The notes below the pieces were generated by a model. It saw only the letters and a list, made by a program, of their open reading frames with translations, did no database searches and was not told the origin of the DNA. From JBCBGF01 sp038526915 (lineage in GTDB: Bacteria > Pseudomonadota > Alphaproteobacteria > Rhodobacterales > Rhodobacteraceae): a stretch of DNA of 64,000 bases. Position numbers and translations under genes: made by a program. Below, piece by piece: positions 56,593 through 64,000 of this stretch. Where the stretch lies: NCBI GenBank assembly GCA_038526915.1, contig JBCBGF010000011.1, positions 1 to 64,000 of the forward strand, written 5' to 3'. The first letter of the stretch is position 1. Every line of letters starts with the position of its first letter.

Positions 56593-57489
56593 ATGAACCC
56601 CGACGTCATTATCACCTGCGCGGTTACCGGCGATGACCGGCGGGTGAAGGATAATCCGCACTGCCCCGTCACCCCGGCCGAGATTGCCGACAGTGCCATA
56701 GACGCCGCACGCGCAGGCGCCGCAATCGTGCATATCCATGTCCGCGATCCCGAGACCGGGGATTTCAGTGGCGAGACGCATCTTTACCGCGAGGTCGTCA
56801 AACGCATCCGCGACAGCGATGTGAACCCGGTGATCAATCTGACCTCGGGCATGGGCGGATATATCTGCGTCCATGACGACGGCATCGGGCGCGGGCTGGC
56901 GGAGGGCACCGATTTCGTCGCGCAAGAGGTGCGGATGAAGCATGTGATCGAGCTGGCCGAAGAAGGGCTATATAAGCCCGAGATCACGACGCTGGACTGT
57001 GGATCCCTGAATTTTGGGGACGGGAACCGGGCCTATGTGTCCCCGCCCGACTACCTGCGGCGGGGGGCAGCGATCTGCCGTGATCTCGGCGTGAAGCCAG
57101 AGTTGGAGGTGTTCGACACCGGCAACCTGTGGTTTTGCAATCGGATGATCGAGGAAGGCCTGATCGACGATCCGGCGATGATCCAGCTGTGCACCAATAT
57201 CCCTTGGGGGATGCCGATGGATATCGGGATGGTGGCGGCGCTGACGAAGATGATCCCCGATGGCGCTTTCTGGAGCTGCTTTGCCATCAGCCGAATGCAG
57301 ATGCCCATGGTCGCAGGCGCGGTCCTGATGGGTGGGCATGTGCGGGTAGGCTTGGAAGACAATCTGTATCTGTCGCGCGGGGTCTATGCGAGCAACGCGC
57401 AACTGGTGGAAAGAGCGCGCGGGATCGTCGAGGCGATGGGGGCCACGGTGCGCGACGCGGATTTCGCGCGCGAAAGGCTGGGGCTGTGA
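56593..57489 (+). CDS. cdhC: 3-dehydrocarnitine cleavage enzyme (BKACE family)
   Basis: Beta-keto acid cleavage enzyme (298 aa). With acetyl-CoA it should split dehydrocarnitine into betainyl-CoA and acetoacetate. VIITCAVTGDDRRVKDNPHCPVTPAEIADSAIDAARAGAAIVHIHVRD is the family start, with the zinc His in HIHVRD. NLWFCNRMIEEGLI and MPMVAGAVLMGGHVRVGLEDN carry other conserved positions. The identity as the carnitine enzyme rests on its two neighbours, a betainyl-CoA thioesterase and a carnitine dehydrogenase. It overlaps cdhB as GTGA. Confidence 0.9.
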   Translation: MNPDVIITCAVTGDDRRVKDNPHCPVTPAEIADSAIDAARAGAAIVHIHVRDPETGDFSGETHLYREVVKRIRDSDVNPVINLTSGMGGYICVHDDGIGRGLAEGTDFVAQEVRMKHVIELAEEGLYKPEITTLDCGSLNFGDGNRAYVSPPDYLRRGAAICRDLGVKPELEVFDTGNLWFCNRMIEEGLIDDPAMIQLCTNIPWGMPMDIGMVAALTKMIPDGAFWSCFAISRMQMPMVAGAVLMGGHVRVGLEDNLYLSRGVYASNAQLVERARGIVEAMGATVRDADFARERLGL

Positions 57490-57953
57490 CGGGCTGGGTC
57501 TGGTCGGCTGAGGTTTTGGCAGACTGGGTCGATTACAACGGCCATATGCGGGATGCGTATTACGGGCTGGCGTTCAGCTATGCGGTGGACGACGTCATGG
57601 TGCAGGTCGGGATGGATGCGACTTATCGGGCGCTGACAAACTGCACGCTCTATGTGATCGAGGATCACAAGGTGTACCTCGAAGAACTGCATGAAGCGGT
57701 CGCGTTCGACGTCCGTTCGACCGTGATCGACCATGATGCCAAGCGGATTGTGTTGCGGCAGGAGATGTGGGCGGATCTTGGGCTGCGCGCTGTGTGCGAA
57801 AGCGTCCAGCTCCACGTCTCGCAGGCGGGTGGCATGCCGAAAGCGGCAGAGATGCCCGATGCGATACAGGCCCGTGTCGCGGCGGGGCTGATCCCGGCGG
57901 CTGAGCGCGACGCGCAGGCGCATAAGGCGCGGGCTTTGGGATTGCGGAGGTAG
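57486..57953 (+). CDS. cdhB: Betainyl-CoA thioesterase
   Basis: Hotdog-fold thioesterase (155 aa) releasing glycine betaine from betainyl-CoA. ADWVDYNGHMRDAYYGLAFSYAVDDVM is the acyl-ACP thioesterase-type active-site helix with Asp and the HM pair. The start is GTG in a GTGA overlap with cdhC; the gene ends four bases before cdhA. The gene order cdhC-cdhB-cdhA supports the assignment. Confidence 0.88.
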   Translation: MTGWVWSAEVLADWVDYNGHMRDAYYGLAFSYAVDDVMVQVGMDATYRALTNCTLYVIEDHKVYLEELHEAVAFDVRSTVIDHDAKRIVLRQEMWADLGLRAVCESVQLHVSQAGGMPKAAEMPDAIQARVAAGLIPAAERDAQAHKARALGLRR

Positions 57954-57957
57954 GCGG

Positions 57958-58959
57958 ATGCGGCAGGTCAGAACCCTGGGACTGCTCGGCACCGGCGTGA
58001 TCGGCGGCGGCTGGGCCGCGCGGGCGTTGCATGCGGGCGTCGATGTGATCGCCGCAGATATCAATCCGGACATGGAGGCCTGGATCCGGGGCGCGGTGGA
58101 GACGGCGCGCCCTGGCCTTGCCGCACTGACCGAAGGGATGCCCCTGCCCCCGCGTGGGGCGTTGCGGTTCACGACCGATCCGTTGGAGATGGCGGCAGCG
58201 GCGGATTTCATTCAGGAGAATGTACCCGAACAGTTGGCGTTGAAGCGCACGGCGCTGGGGGCGGTGGCTGAGGTGGCGGCGCGGGATGTGATAATTTCCT
58301 CTTCAACTTCGGGCTTCATGCCGAGCGAGTTGCAGGACGGGTTGACCCACCCCGAGCGGGTGCTGGTGGGGCATCCGTTCAACCCGGTTTACTTGTGTCC
58401 GTTGGTGGAGATTGTTGGGGGCACCGGGACCTCGGACACGGCGAAGGATGCGGCAAGGACGTTCTATCAATCGATCGGCATGCACGCGTTGATGGTGCGG
58501 CGCGAGGTGCCGGGCCATATTAGCGACCGCCTGCAGGAAGCGATGTGGCGCGAGATCCTGCATGCGCTTAACGACGATATCGCGACGACGGGCGAGTTGG
58601 ATGAGAGCATCGTTTATGGGCCGGGGCTGCGTTGGGCCGTGATGGGGATGAACCAGATCTATATGATCGCAGGCGGCGATGGCGGCGCGCGGCATTTCAT
58701 GGAGCAGTTTGGACCTGCGCTTGACTGGCCTTGGAGCCATTTGAAAGCGCCGGAGTTGACGGATCAAATCATCGACCGGTTTGTGGATGGTACGGCGGCG
58801 CAGGCGGGGGGCAAGTCCGTGCGGGAGTTGGAGGCTATTCGCGATGAGTGCCTGGTGGCGATCCAGCGGGTGCTAGCCAAGCATGACATGGGGGCCGGGG
58901 CAACGCTGAACCAGTTCGAGGCGCATCTGCGCGCGAGGGCGGATGCCAAAGATCGTTGA
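57958..58959 (+). CDS. cdhA: L-carnitine dehydrogenase
   Basis: NAD+-dependent L-carnitine 3-dehydrogenase (333 aa), of the 3-hydroxyacyl-CoA dehydrogenase fold. The Rossmann loop is LLGTGVIGGGWAARAL at the N-terminus, with FIQENVPEQLALKR and ISSSTSGFMPSEL next, and VGHPFNPVYLCPLVEIVGG holding the catalytic His. Product dehydrocarnitine feeds cdhC. It overlaps the TetR gene by 17 bases. Confidence 0.93.
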   Translation: MRQVRTLGLLGTGVIGGGWAARALHAGVDVIAADINPDMEAWIRGAVETARPGLAALTEGMPLPPRGALRFTTDPLEMAAAADFIQENVPEQLALKRTALGAVAEVAARDVIISSSTSGFMPSELQDGLTHPERVLVGHPFNPVYLCPLVEIVGGTGTSDTAKDAARTFYQSIGMHALMVRREVPGHISDRLQEAMWREILHALNDDIATTGELDESIVYGPGLRWAVMGMNQIYMIAGGDGGARHFMEQFGPALDWPWSHLKAPELTDQIIDRFVDGTAAQAGGKSVRELEAIRDECLVAIQRVLAKHDMGAGATLNQFEAHLRARADAKDR

Positions 58960-59548
58960 CGCAGACGCGGCGCGGGGCCGGATTGCCGAGGCCGCGTGTC
59001 GGGCGATTGCGGCCAAGGGACTGGGCCGTGTGACCATGCGCGATATCGCGGCGGAGGCAGGGGCGACGACGGGCATGGTGCTGAACTACTTCGAGAACAA
59101 AGAGGCGATCCTGGCCGCCGCGCTGCGCCAGCCGTTTCAGGCGGTGCGCGCGGGGATCGAGGCGCAGATTGCGGCGGGAACTAGCGATCTTGCAGTGATC
59201 CTCGATTGCATGATCCCCGCCACGCCCGAGGCGCGGGCGGATGTGGCGGTGTGGGTGAGTTTCTGGGGGACGTTGGCCACGGACGAGGACGCCCGGGCCC
59301 TGAACCGGACGCTGCATGCGGAGGCGTTGGAGATGTATGACCGGGCGCTGGCCCATGCCTGGCCCGAGACGCGCGAATGGCCGCCCCACGTGCGCCAGAC
59401 GGTGAGGCGGGGGATCGTGACGTTTCTGTTTGGTTTGAACGCAGGCGGGGTGACGAACCCGGGCACATGGCCACCGGAGGAACAGCGCGATCAGCTTGCG
59501 CTGTATCTGGCGTTGATCCGCGACTGGGCGAATGCGCAGCCTGGGTGA
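58943..59548 (+). CDS. TetR family regulator, BetI-like
   Basis: Repressor (201 aa). The N-terminal HTH reads AACRAIAAKGLGRVTMRDIAAEAGATTGMVLNYFENKEAIL, and the remaining helices are of the BetI-like class, with WVSFWGTLATDEDARALN. It is coupled to cdhA by a 17-base overlap, so it is probably an autoregulator of cdhCBA responding to carnitine, betaine or a CoA intermediate. The operator may be the AT-rich repeat before cdhC. Confidence 0.88.
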   Translation: MPKIVDADAARGRIAEAACRAIAAKGLGRVTMRDIAAEAGATTGMVLNYFENKEAILAAALRQPFQAVRAGIEAQIAAGTSDLAVILDCMIPATPEARADVAVWVSFWGTLATDEDARALNRTLHAEALEMYDRALAHAWPETREWPPHVRQTVRRGIVTFLFGLNAGGVTNPGTWPPEEQRDQLALYLALIRDWANAQPG

Positions 59549-59581
59549 GAGGCGGCGACCCAGGGGCCGCCGCCAGTCGCA

Positions 59582-60847
59582 TTACTTGACCGAGGCCATG
59601 AAGGCGTCGACATCTTCGAGCGAGATGTAGCTGAGCTCTTCGATGCCTGCGTCCGAGAACCCCCAGGTGACTGCGGGGGCCGAGACGTCGCCGTTGGCAT
59701 CAAAGCGCACGTTGCCTGTGGCGCCCTGGTACTGGACCGTGCCACCGCCTGCGAGGATCTCTTTGGCTGCGGCAAAGCCTGCGGCGTCGGCGGAAACTGG
59801 CGTGCCCTCGGGATCGGTGACCATCGCGATCTTGGCCGCAATGTCGGCACCCGTGGCTCCTTCGCCCGCCGCTTCCATCGCTAGAAGCGTGATCATTGTG
59901 GCGTCATAGCTGTTGGCGAGACCCGGGCCGTTTGGGGGGCCATCAAAGCGGGCGGTGTACTGATCGACGAAGGCCGCCGCCGAATCGGTGCGGGGCGACG
60001 CAGTATCGGTGCCGATCATGTTGCCGAGGTATTGCATGCCGACGTTGTCGCGGAACTCATCGGATTTCAGCGCGTTGGCGACGATCATGTTCTGCGTGCC
60101 ACCCAGCGAGATCCATTCCCGCACGACCGAGATGCCCTCTTTGGGGTAGATCGCCATATAGATCGCTTCGGGGTTGCCCTGCAGCGCTTCGGTCACTTCG
60201 GCGCGGTAGGACGGCTGGCCGTCGTTGATCGCGACGGAGCTGGTGACTTCGATGCCCAGTGCCTCGAAATCCTTGGCCACGAGGCTCCCGATATCCTGGC
60301 CCCAGTCGTCGTTCTTGTAGAGGATCGCGACCGAGTTATAGCCCTGATCCCGGGCAACCATGGCACCGACCGCGGCCTGAACGCCGCTGGTGGCGAAGGT
60401 CCGGTAGAAGAGGCCGCCGGTCTTGCCCTCTTCCGCGAGGCCGGTGAAGGCGGTGGATGACGAGCAGCAGGACATCTGCAAAACGCCAGCGGGCACCGTC
60501 ACCGAGGTAAGGATGGGCATCGACACGCCGCTGGAGACCGCACCGAGGAGGACCTGAACGCCGTCAAGATCGACAAGCGCCTTGGCGGCATCCACGCCGA
60601 CCTTGGGATCGACCTGGGTGTCGCGCAGGACCATTTCCACCTGGCAACCGGCGACACCGCCCGCCTCATTGGCGAGGTCCACGGCGTATTGCGCGGTGGC
60701 GGCAATGGGTTTGCCCCAGTCGACCGAGGTGGGCAGGACCGCGCCGATCTTGGTGGTGCAGTCTTGGGCCGCGGCGGTCGTGGCAAACGACGCCCCGCCC
60801 AGCGCGATTGCGGCGGCGAGGCCCAGTTGCATGAGTTTGTTGATCAT
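59582..60847 (-). CDS. Branched-chain-amino-acid-type ABC substrate-binding protein
   Basis: Periplasmic binding protein of the Leu/Ile/Val class (421 aa). The signal peptide ends at ATTAAAQ, followed by DCTTKIGAVLPTSVDWGKPIAATAQYAVDLANEAGG, the family start. VAVLYKNDDWG-like VSILYKNDDWGQDIG (SVAILYKNDDWGQ) and GIEVTSSVAINDGQPSY are typical. Start chosen at MINKLMQL, preceded by GGGAG. It is the last gene of the operon. Class members bind amino acids, amides or urea. Confidence 0.88.
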   Translation of the reverse strand: MINKLMQLGLAAAIALGGASFATTAAAQDCTTKIGAVLPTSVDWGKPIAATAQYAVDLANEAGGVAGCQVEMVLRDTQVDPKVGVDAAKALVDLDGVQVLLGAVSSGVSMPILTSVTVPAGVLQMSCCSSSTAFTGLAEEGKTGGLFYRTFATSGVQAAVGAMVARDQGYNSVAILYKNDDWGQDIGSLVAKDFEALGIEVTSSVAINDGQPSYRAEVTEALQGNPEAIYMAIYPKEGISVVREWISLGGTQNMIVANALKSDEFRDNVGMQYLGNMIGTDTASPRTDSAAAFVDQYTARFDGPPNGPGLANSYDATMITLLAMEAAGEGATGADIAAKIAMVTDPEGTPVSADAAGFAAAKEILAGGGTVQYQGATGNVRFDANGDVSAPAVTWGFSDAGIEELSYISLEDVDAFMASVK

Positions 60848-60873
60848 TTCGTTAGCTCCCTGATGGCTGTTTT

Positions 60874-61824
60874 TCATTTTGGCCGTGCCGCCTGGGACAC
60901 GACGAGTTTTTCGGGGAAAAGCCCCTGTGGCCGCCACAGAAGCATTCCCACGATGACGGACCCGATCAGAACGAACTGGATCGAGCCGGTGTAGAGCTGG
61001 ACATCCAGCGGGGCGAAGCGCGACAGCGCCCAGCCGCTGGCCGTCCAGGCCGCCCAGATCAGAAACGCCCCCATGATCGCCCCCTTGTTGTTGCCCGCAC
61101 CGCCGACGATGAGCATGGCCCAGATTTGAAATGTCAGGATCGGCAGCACGTCCTGGGGGCTGATGAAGGCATAGAACGTGCCATAGAGTCCACCGGCAAG
61201 GCCCATGATGACCGAACCGGTGATGAAGGCCGTCAGGCGCACGCGCGATGGCGATTTGCCCAAGGATTGGGCGGCAACCTCGTCTTCGCGGATGGCGCGG
61301 AGCATGCGGCCGAAGGGGGATCGGATCAGGCGTTCGAGGAAGAGGTAGGTGGCGGCCAGCAGGATCAGGACAAAGATGAGAAACAGCACGTTGTAGGTGA
61401 AGCCGTCGCCGAGGGCGCTGCGCAGGGGGCGTTCGAAACCCCGGATGCCGGTGGCCCCGCCTGCGAGGCCGGTGGCGTTGCGCATCAGGTTCTCAAACGC
61501 GACGGCGACCCCGAAGGTGGCGATGGCCAAGTAATCGTGGCGGAGGCGCAGGGTGAGGATGCCCACGGCCCAGGCCATGAACCCGGCGATCACCATGCCA
61601 CCGGTGAGGGCGATGAGGTAGGGCAACTCATACCCACCAAGGTGTCCGGACTGCGGTGTGCCGCCCAGGATCAGCGTGCCATAGGCCCCGGCCCCGAAGA
61701 ACGCGACGACCCCGCCGTTGAAAAGCCCCGTGTTGCCCCAATGGAGGTTGAGGCCGAGGACCGCGATCGAGAGGATCGCGGCGATGGTGGTGAAGAACAC
61801 GAGGTAGGAGATGAGGCCGATCAC
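60874..61824 (-). CDS. livM: Branched-chain-type ABC permease LivM
   Basis: Second permease (316 aa), about nine membrane helices. LHWGNTGLFNGGVVAFFGAGAYGTLILGG and the cytoplasmic loop RLIRSPFGRMLRAIREDEVAAQSLGKS are the family hallmarks, with GVAGGLYGTFYAFISPQD near the C-terminus (GLAGGLYGTFYAF). It overlaps the LivH gene by 4 bases. Confidence 0.92.
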   Translation of the reverse strand: MIGLISYLVFFTTIAAILSIAVLGLNLHWGNTGLFNGGVVAFFGAGAYGTLILGGTPQSGHLGGYELPYLIALTGGMVIAGFMAWAVGILTLRLRHDYLAIATFGVAVAFENLMRNATGLAGGATGIRGFERPLRSALGDGFTYNVLFLIFVLILLAATYLFLERLIRSPFGRMLRAIREDEVAAQSLGKSPSRVRLTAFITGSVIMGLAGGLYGTFYAFISPQDVLPILTFQIWAMLIVGGAGNNKGAIMGAFLIWAAWTASGWALSRFAPLDVQLYTGSIQFVLIGSVIVGMLLWRPQGLFPEKLVVSQAARPK

Positions 61825-62735
61825 GTGCGTTCCTCGCCAAAGAGGCCCGTGGGGCGGATGAGGAGGACGAGGAGGATGATCAGGAAGGGCACGGCGGGGC
61901 TGTAGCCCGAGGGCAGAATCACCAGGGCGATGTTGGAGGCGATGCCGACAAGGAAACCACCGAGGACCGCGCCATAGATGCTGCCGATGCCACCGACGAT
62001 AGTGGCGGCGAAGATCGGCAGGACGAGGTCGCGGCCGAGGACCGGGTTGATCTGGTTCGACAGGCCGTAGAAGACACCCGCCGCTGCCGCGAGGCCACCA
62101 CCGATGATCCAGATGAGCACGATCATGCGGTTGAGGTTGACGCCCGAGACCTGCGCGAGATTGGGATTCTCGGCCACAGCTTTCAGCGCATAGCCGAAGG
62201 TGGTGCGCGACAGAATGAGGTGCAGGATTGCCATGATCGCCAGCGCGGCGATGAGGGAGAAGACCTGATCGGGTTTGATGAGTAGCAAGGGGTCACGGCT
62301 GAGAACCAGGGCCATGACGATGTCTTTGGAATAGAGCTGCGACTGCAGGCCGAAGGTCAGGCCGATGATGTTGCGCAGGACCATGGCCACCCCGAAGGAG
62401 GCGAAGACCATGGACAGCTCGCCCCCCTTTGCCCGGACGCGGCGGAAGATCAGGCGGTCGATCACCACGGCGGAGGCGCCGGTGAGGGCCATGGAGATCA
62501 GAAGCGCGAGGGTGAGGGCCCAGGTGAGGCTGAGCGGTTCGATCTTGGTGGCAAGCAGGGGGTAGAGCGCGGCGAAGAGGCCGTCGAAGACGAGGGCCGC
62601 GTAGGCACCGATGGACAGAAGCTCGGCATGGGAGAAGTTGGCGAAGCGCAGCATGTGCATCGCCAGCGTCAGCCCGATTGCGCCGAGCGACAGGATCGAG
62701 CCCACGAGGACACCATCGACCAGATGCTGGATCAT
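61821..62735 (-). CDS. livH: Branched-chain-type ABC permease LivH
   Basis: First permease (304 aa), about eight membrane helices. DGVLVGSILSLGAIGLTLAMHMLRFANFSHAELLSIGAYAAL is the family start, and FGYALKAVAENPNLAQVSGVNLNRM is the coupling loop. ATIVGGIGSIYGAVLGGFLVG is also characteristic. It overlaps the LivF and LivM genes by 4 bases each. Confidence 0.93.
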   Translation of the reverse strand: MIQHLVDGVLVGSILSLGAIGLTLAMHMLRFANFSHAELLSIGAYAALVFDGLFAALYPLLATKIEPLSLTWALTLALLISMALTGASAVVIDRLIFRRVRAKGGELSMVFASFGVAMVLRNIIGLTFGLQSQLYSKDIVMALVLSRDPLLLIKPDQVFSLIAALAIMAILHLILSRTTFGYALKAVAENPNLAQVSGVNLNRMIVLIWIIGGGLAAAAGVFYGLSNQINPVLGRDLVLPIFAATIVGGIGSIYGAVLGGFLVGIASNIALVILPSGYSPAVPFLIILLVLLIRPTGLFGEERT

Positions 62736-63460
62736 GCCGGGGCCACCCGTTTGCCGCCGAGGTAGATCTGGCCGACGATGGGGTCAGTGAGGAGGTCTTG
62801 CGCCGGGCCGTCGACCTGGTTCTGGCCATCGGCGAGGATGTAGCAGTGATCGGCGAGGCGCAGGGCCTGTTTCACGTTTTGCTCCACGAGCAGGATCGTG
62901 ACGCCGTCGCGGGTGAGCGCGCGGGCGTGTTCCAGCACCTCTTGCGCGGCCTTGGGGGAGAGGCCGGCGGAGGGTTCGTCCATCAGGATGACCGAGGGTT
63001 TGATGGCGAGCGCCATGGCAACGGCAAGGAACTGGCGCTGGCCGCCGGAGAGGGAGCCGGCCTTGTCGCGTTCCTTGTCCGCCAGCGCCGGGAATTGGGT
63101 CAAAAGCGCGGCGCGGCGGTCGCGCGCCTCAGCGCCTGCATGGCGTAGGACGAGGTCGAGGTTTTGGCCCACAGTGAGCGAGCGGAAGATGTTGTCTGAC
63201 TGCGGGACATAGGCAACGCCGCGGCGGCCCATCTGATCGGGGCGGGGGTTGGTGATGGTCTGGCCATTGAGGGTGACCGTGCCTTGCGAGACAGGGACGA
63301 GGCCCGCGATCGCTTTGATCAGGGTGGATTTGCCCGCGCCGTTGGGGCCAATGATGACGGTGAGTTGGCCGGTGCGGGCCGTGACGGAGACGTCTTTGAG
63401 GATCGGCAGGTCGGGGATGTAGCCTGCGGTGATATCGCGTGCCTCCAGCGCTTTAGTCAT
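62732..63460 (-). CDS. livF: Branched-chain-type ABC ATPase LivF
   Basis: ATPase (242 aa). Walker A GPNGAGKSTLIKAIAG, signature LSGGQRQFLAVAMAL, Walker B VILMDEPSAGLSP. ITAGYIPDLPILKDVSV at the N-terminus is the LivF type. It overlaps the LivG gene by 8 bases, which supports the ATG giving MTKALEAR over the longer reading. Confidence 0.93.
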   Translation of the reverse strand: MTKALEARDITAGYIPDLPILKDVSVTARTGQLTVIIGPNGAGKSTLIKAIAGLVPVSQGTVTLNGQTITNPRPDQMGRRGVAYVPQSDNIFRSLTVGQNLDLVLRHAGAEARDRRAALLTQFPALADKERDKAGSLSGGQRQFLAVAMALAIKPSVILMDEPSAGLSPKAAQEVLEHARALTRDGVTILLVEQNVKQALRLADHCYILADGQNQVDGPAQDLLTDPIVGQIYLGGKRVAPA

Positions 63461-64000
63461 CGACCTGCGCCCCCAGATAGGCGTCGAGCAGCACTTCGTT
63501 GTTCTGCGCCTCGGCGGCAGTCCCCTCGAACACCACCCTTCCCTCGGCAAGCGCGATCACCGGGTTGCAGTGCTGCATCACGAAATCCATGTCGTGTTCG
63601 ATGATGACGAAGGTTTTGCCAGCGCGGTTCAGCTCCTCGATCTTCTCGATGAGGATGTTGGTGAGCGTGGGGTTCACCCCGGCGGCGGGCTCATCGAGGA
63701 GGATCAGACTCGGGTCGCCCATGAGGATGCGCGCGAGTTCGAGGAGCTTCATCTGGCCGCCCGAGATCTGGCCCGCGGCTTGATCGGCGAGCGGGGCCAG
63801 AGTGACGAACTCAAGCACCTCCATGGCGCGGGCACGGTGAGCAGCTTCCTGATCGCGCATCCGGGCTGCGCTGAGGAACGGGCCGGTGAGGCGTTCGCCG
63901 ATCTGGCCGGTGGGGGCGAGCATTACGTTTTCAAGAACACTCATGCGGGCAAAGGGGCGCGGGATCTGGAAGGTGCGGCCAAGGCCCAGGGCGAAGAGGG
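63453..64000 (-). CDS. livG: Branched-chain-type ABC ATPase LivG, 5' end outside the window
   Basis: C-terminal part of the LivG ATPase. The frame stays open to the window edge and begins in FALGLGRTFQIPRPFARMSVLENV, the LivG region after Walker A, which lies outside. Signature ISGGQMKLLELARIL and Walker B LILLDEPAAGVNP are present, with FVIIEHDMDFVM as the H-loop. First visible gene of the operon. Confidence 0.93.
   Translation of the reverse strand, partial: LFALGLGRTFQIPRPFARMSVLENVMLAPTGQIGERLTGPFLSAARMRDQEAAHRARAMEVLEFVTLAPLADQAAGQISGGQMKLLELARILMGDPSLILLDEPAAGVNPTLTNILIEKIEELNRAGKTFVIIEHDMDFVMQHCNPVIALAEGRVVFEGTAAEAQNNEVLLDAYLGAQVDD

Noticed and set aside
56593..57489. BKACE gene as lysine-fermentation 3-keto-5-aminohexanoate cleavage enzyme
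   Set aside because: The family is shared, but the neighbours (betainyl-CoA thioesterase, carnitine dehydrogenase) fit carnitine catabolism and no lysine-fermentation genes are near.
61126..61905. Plus-strand frame of 259 codons over livM
   Set aside because: Antisense of a clear permease gene; Glu/Gly/Asp-rich with no motif.
1..64000. tRNA or rRNA genes
   Set aside because: I looked for T-loop GGTTCRA blocks and paired acceptor stems in the gaps and found none with a matching cloverleaf; a covariance-model scan would settle it.

Overview
The window reads as chromosome from a marine alphaproteobacterium of the Rhodobacteraceae (Roseobacter-type). The evidence is high G+C coding sequence, an F0 ATP synthase operon in the order I-a-c-b'-b, a MipZ division-site ATPase, a DMSP demethylase (DmdA), the L-carnitine gene set cdhCBA, a perfect-core Irr-type iron control element before dps, and a classical cobalamin riboswitch. 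I see no rRNA, tRNA, CRISPR array, phage or intact insertion sequence. Genes are packed tightly, and many join by 4-base ATGA or GTGA overlaps.

Layout. 1-6.9 kb: cytosine-deaminase-like hydrolase with a Tat-exported peptide-type binding protein, YdeI-like protein, HIT protein, a GlcNAc-transferase-like protein and a divergent sulfotransferase. 7.0-7.9 kb: an AT-richer pair, an ImmA/IrrE peptidase and a small membrane protein. 8-12.3 kb: GntR regulator, OmpA-like lipoprotein, Ada-like repair protein, endonuclease III and adenosine kinase. 12.3-15 kb: F0 ATP synthase operon. 15-16.4 kb: EamA exporter and ArsR regulator. 16.8-30.4 kb: a 12-gene divergent catabolic locus, the most unusual part of the window. 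30.6-33.7 kb: ClbS-like protein, EamA, LysR and azoreductase. 33.9-40.2 kb: ffh, three tandem acetyltransferases, chorismate mutase, rpsP-rimM-trmD and rplS-rpmE. 40.2-43.6 kb: CcdAB-type toxin-antitoxin, 2H phosphoesterase, mipZ and aldo/keto reductase. 43.6-47.6 kb: an N-acetylglucosamine operon and its GntR regulator. 47.6-51.8 kb: DUF2182/DUF1326 pair, then an acyl-CoA ligase directly before dmdA. 52-55.4 kb: cobalamin-riboswitch-controlled ABC importer. 55.5-56.5 kb: hemP and dps (iron). 56.6-59.5 kb: carnitine operon with TetR regulator. 59.6-64 kb: branched-chain-amino-acid-type ABC transporter, running off the right edge.

Main theme. Three separate loci point to catabolism of methylated onium compounds. 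dmdA removes a methyl group from DMSP. cdhCBA converts carnitine to glycine betaine. The 16.8-30.4 kb locus carries a Rieske oxygenase of the quaternary-amine type, a covalent-FAD/folate demethylase of the dimethylglycine/sarcosine dehydrogenase type, three enolase-superfamily racemase/epimerase paralogues, a class III aminotransferase, an aldehyde dehydrogenase, a maleate-isomerase-like enzyme and a carboxymuconolactone-decarboxylase-like protein, under an RpiR regulator. The combination resembles known betaine and proline-betaine demethylation logic, but I know of no described pathway with this full set. It is my best candidate for an undescribed system. The substrate is inferred only as a class.

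Gene boundaries and families rest on reading motifs and codon context. No database search was possible, so family names are recognitions, and pathway assignments outside dmdA, cdhCBA, the riboswitch operon and the housekeeping genes are inferences.
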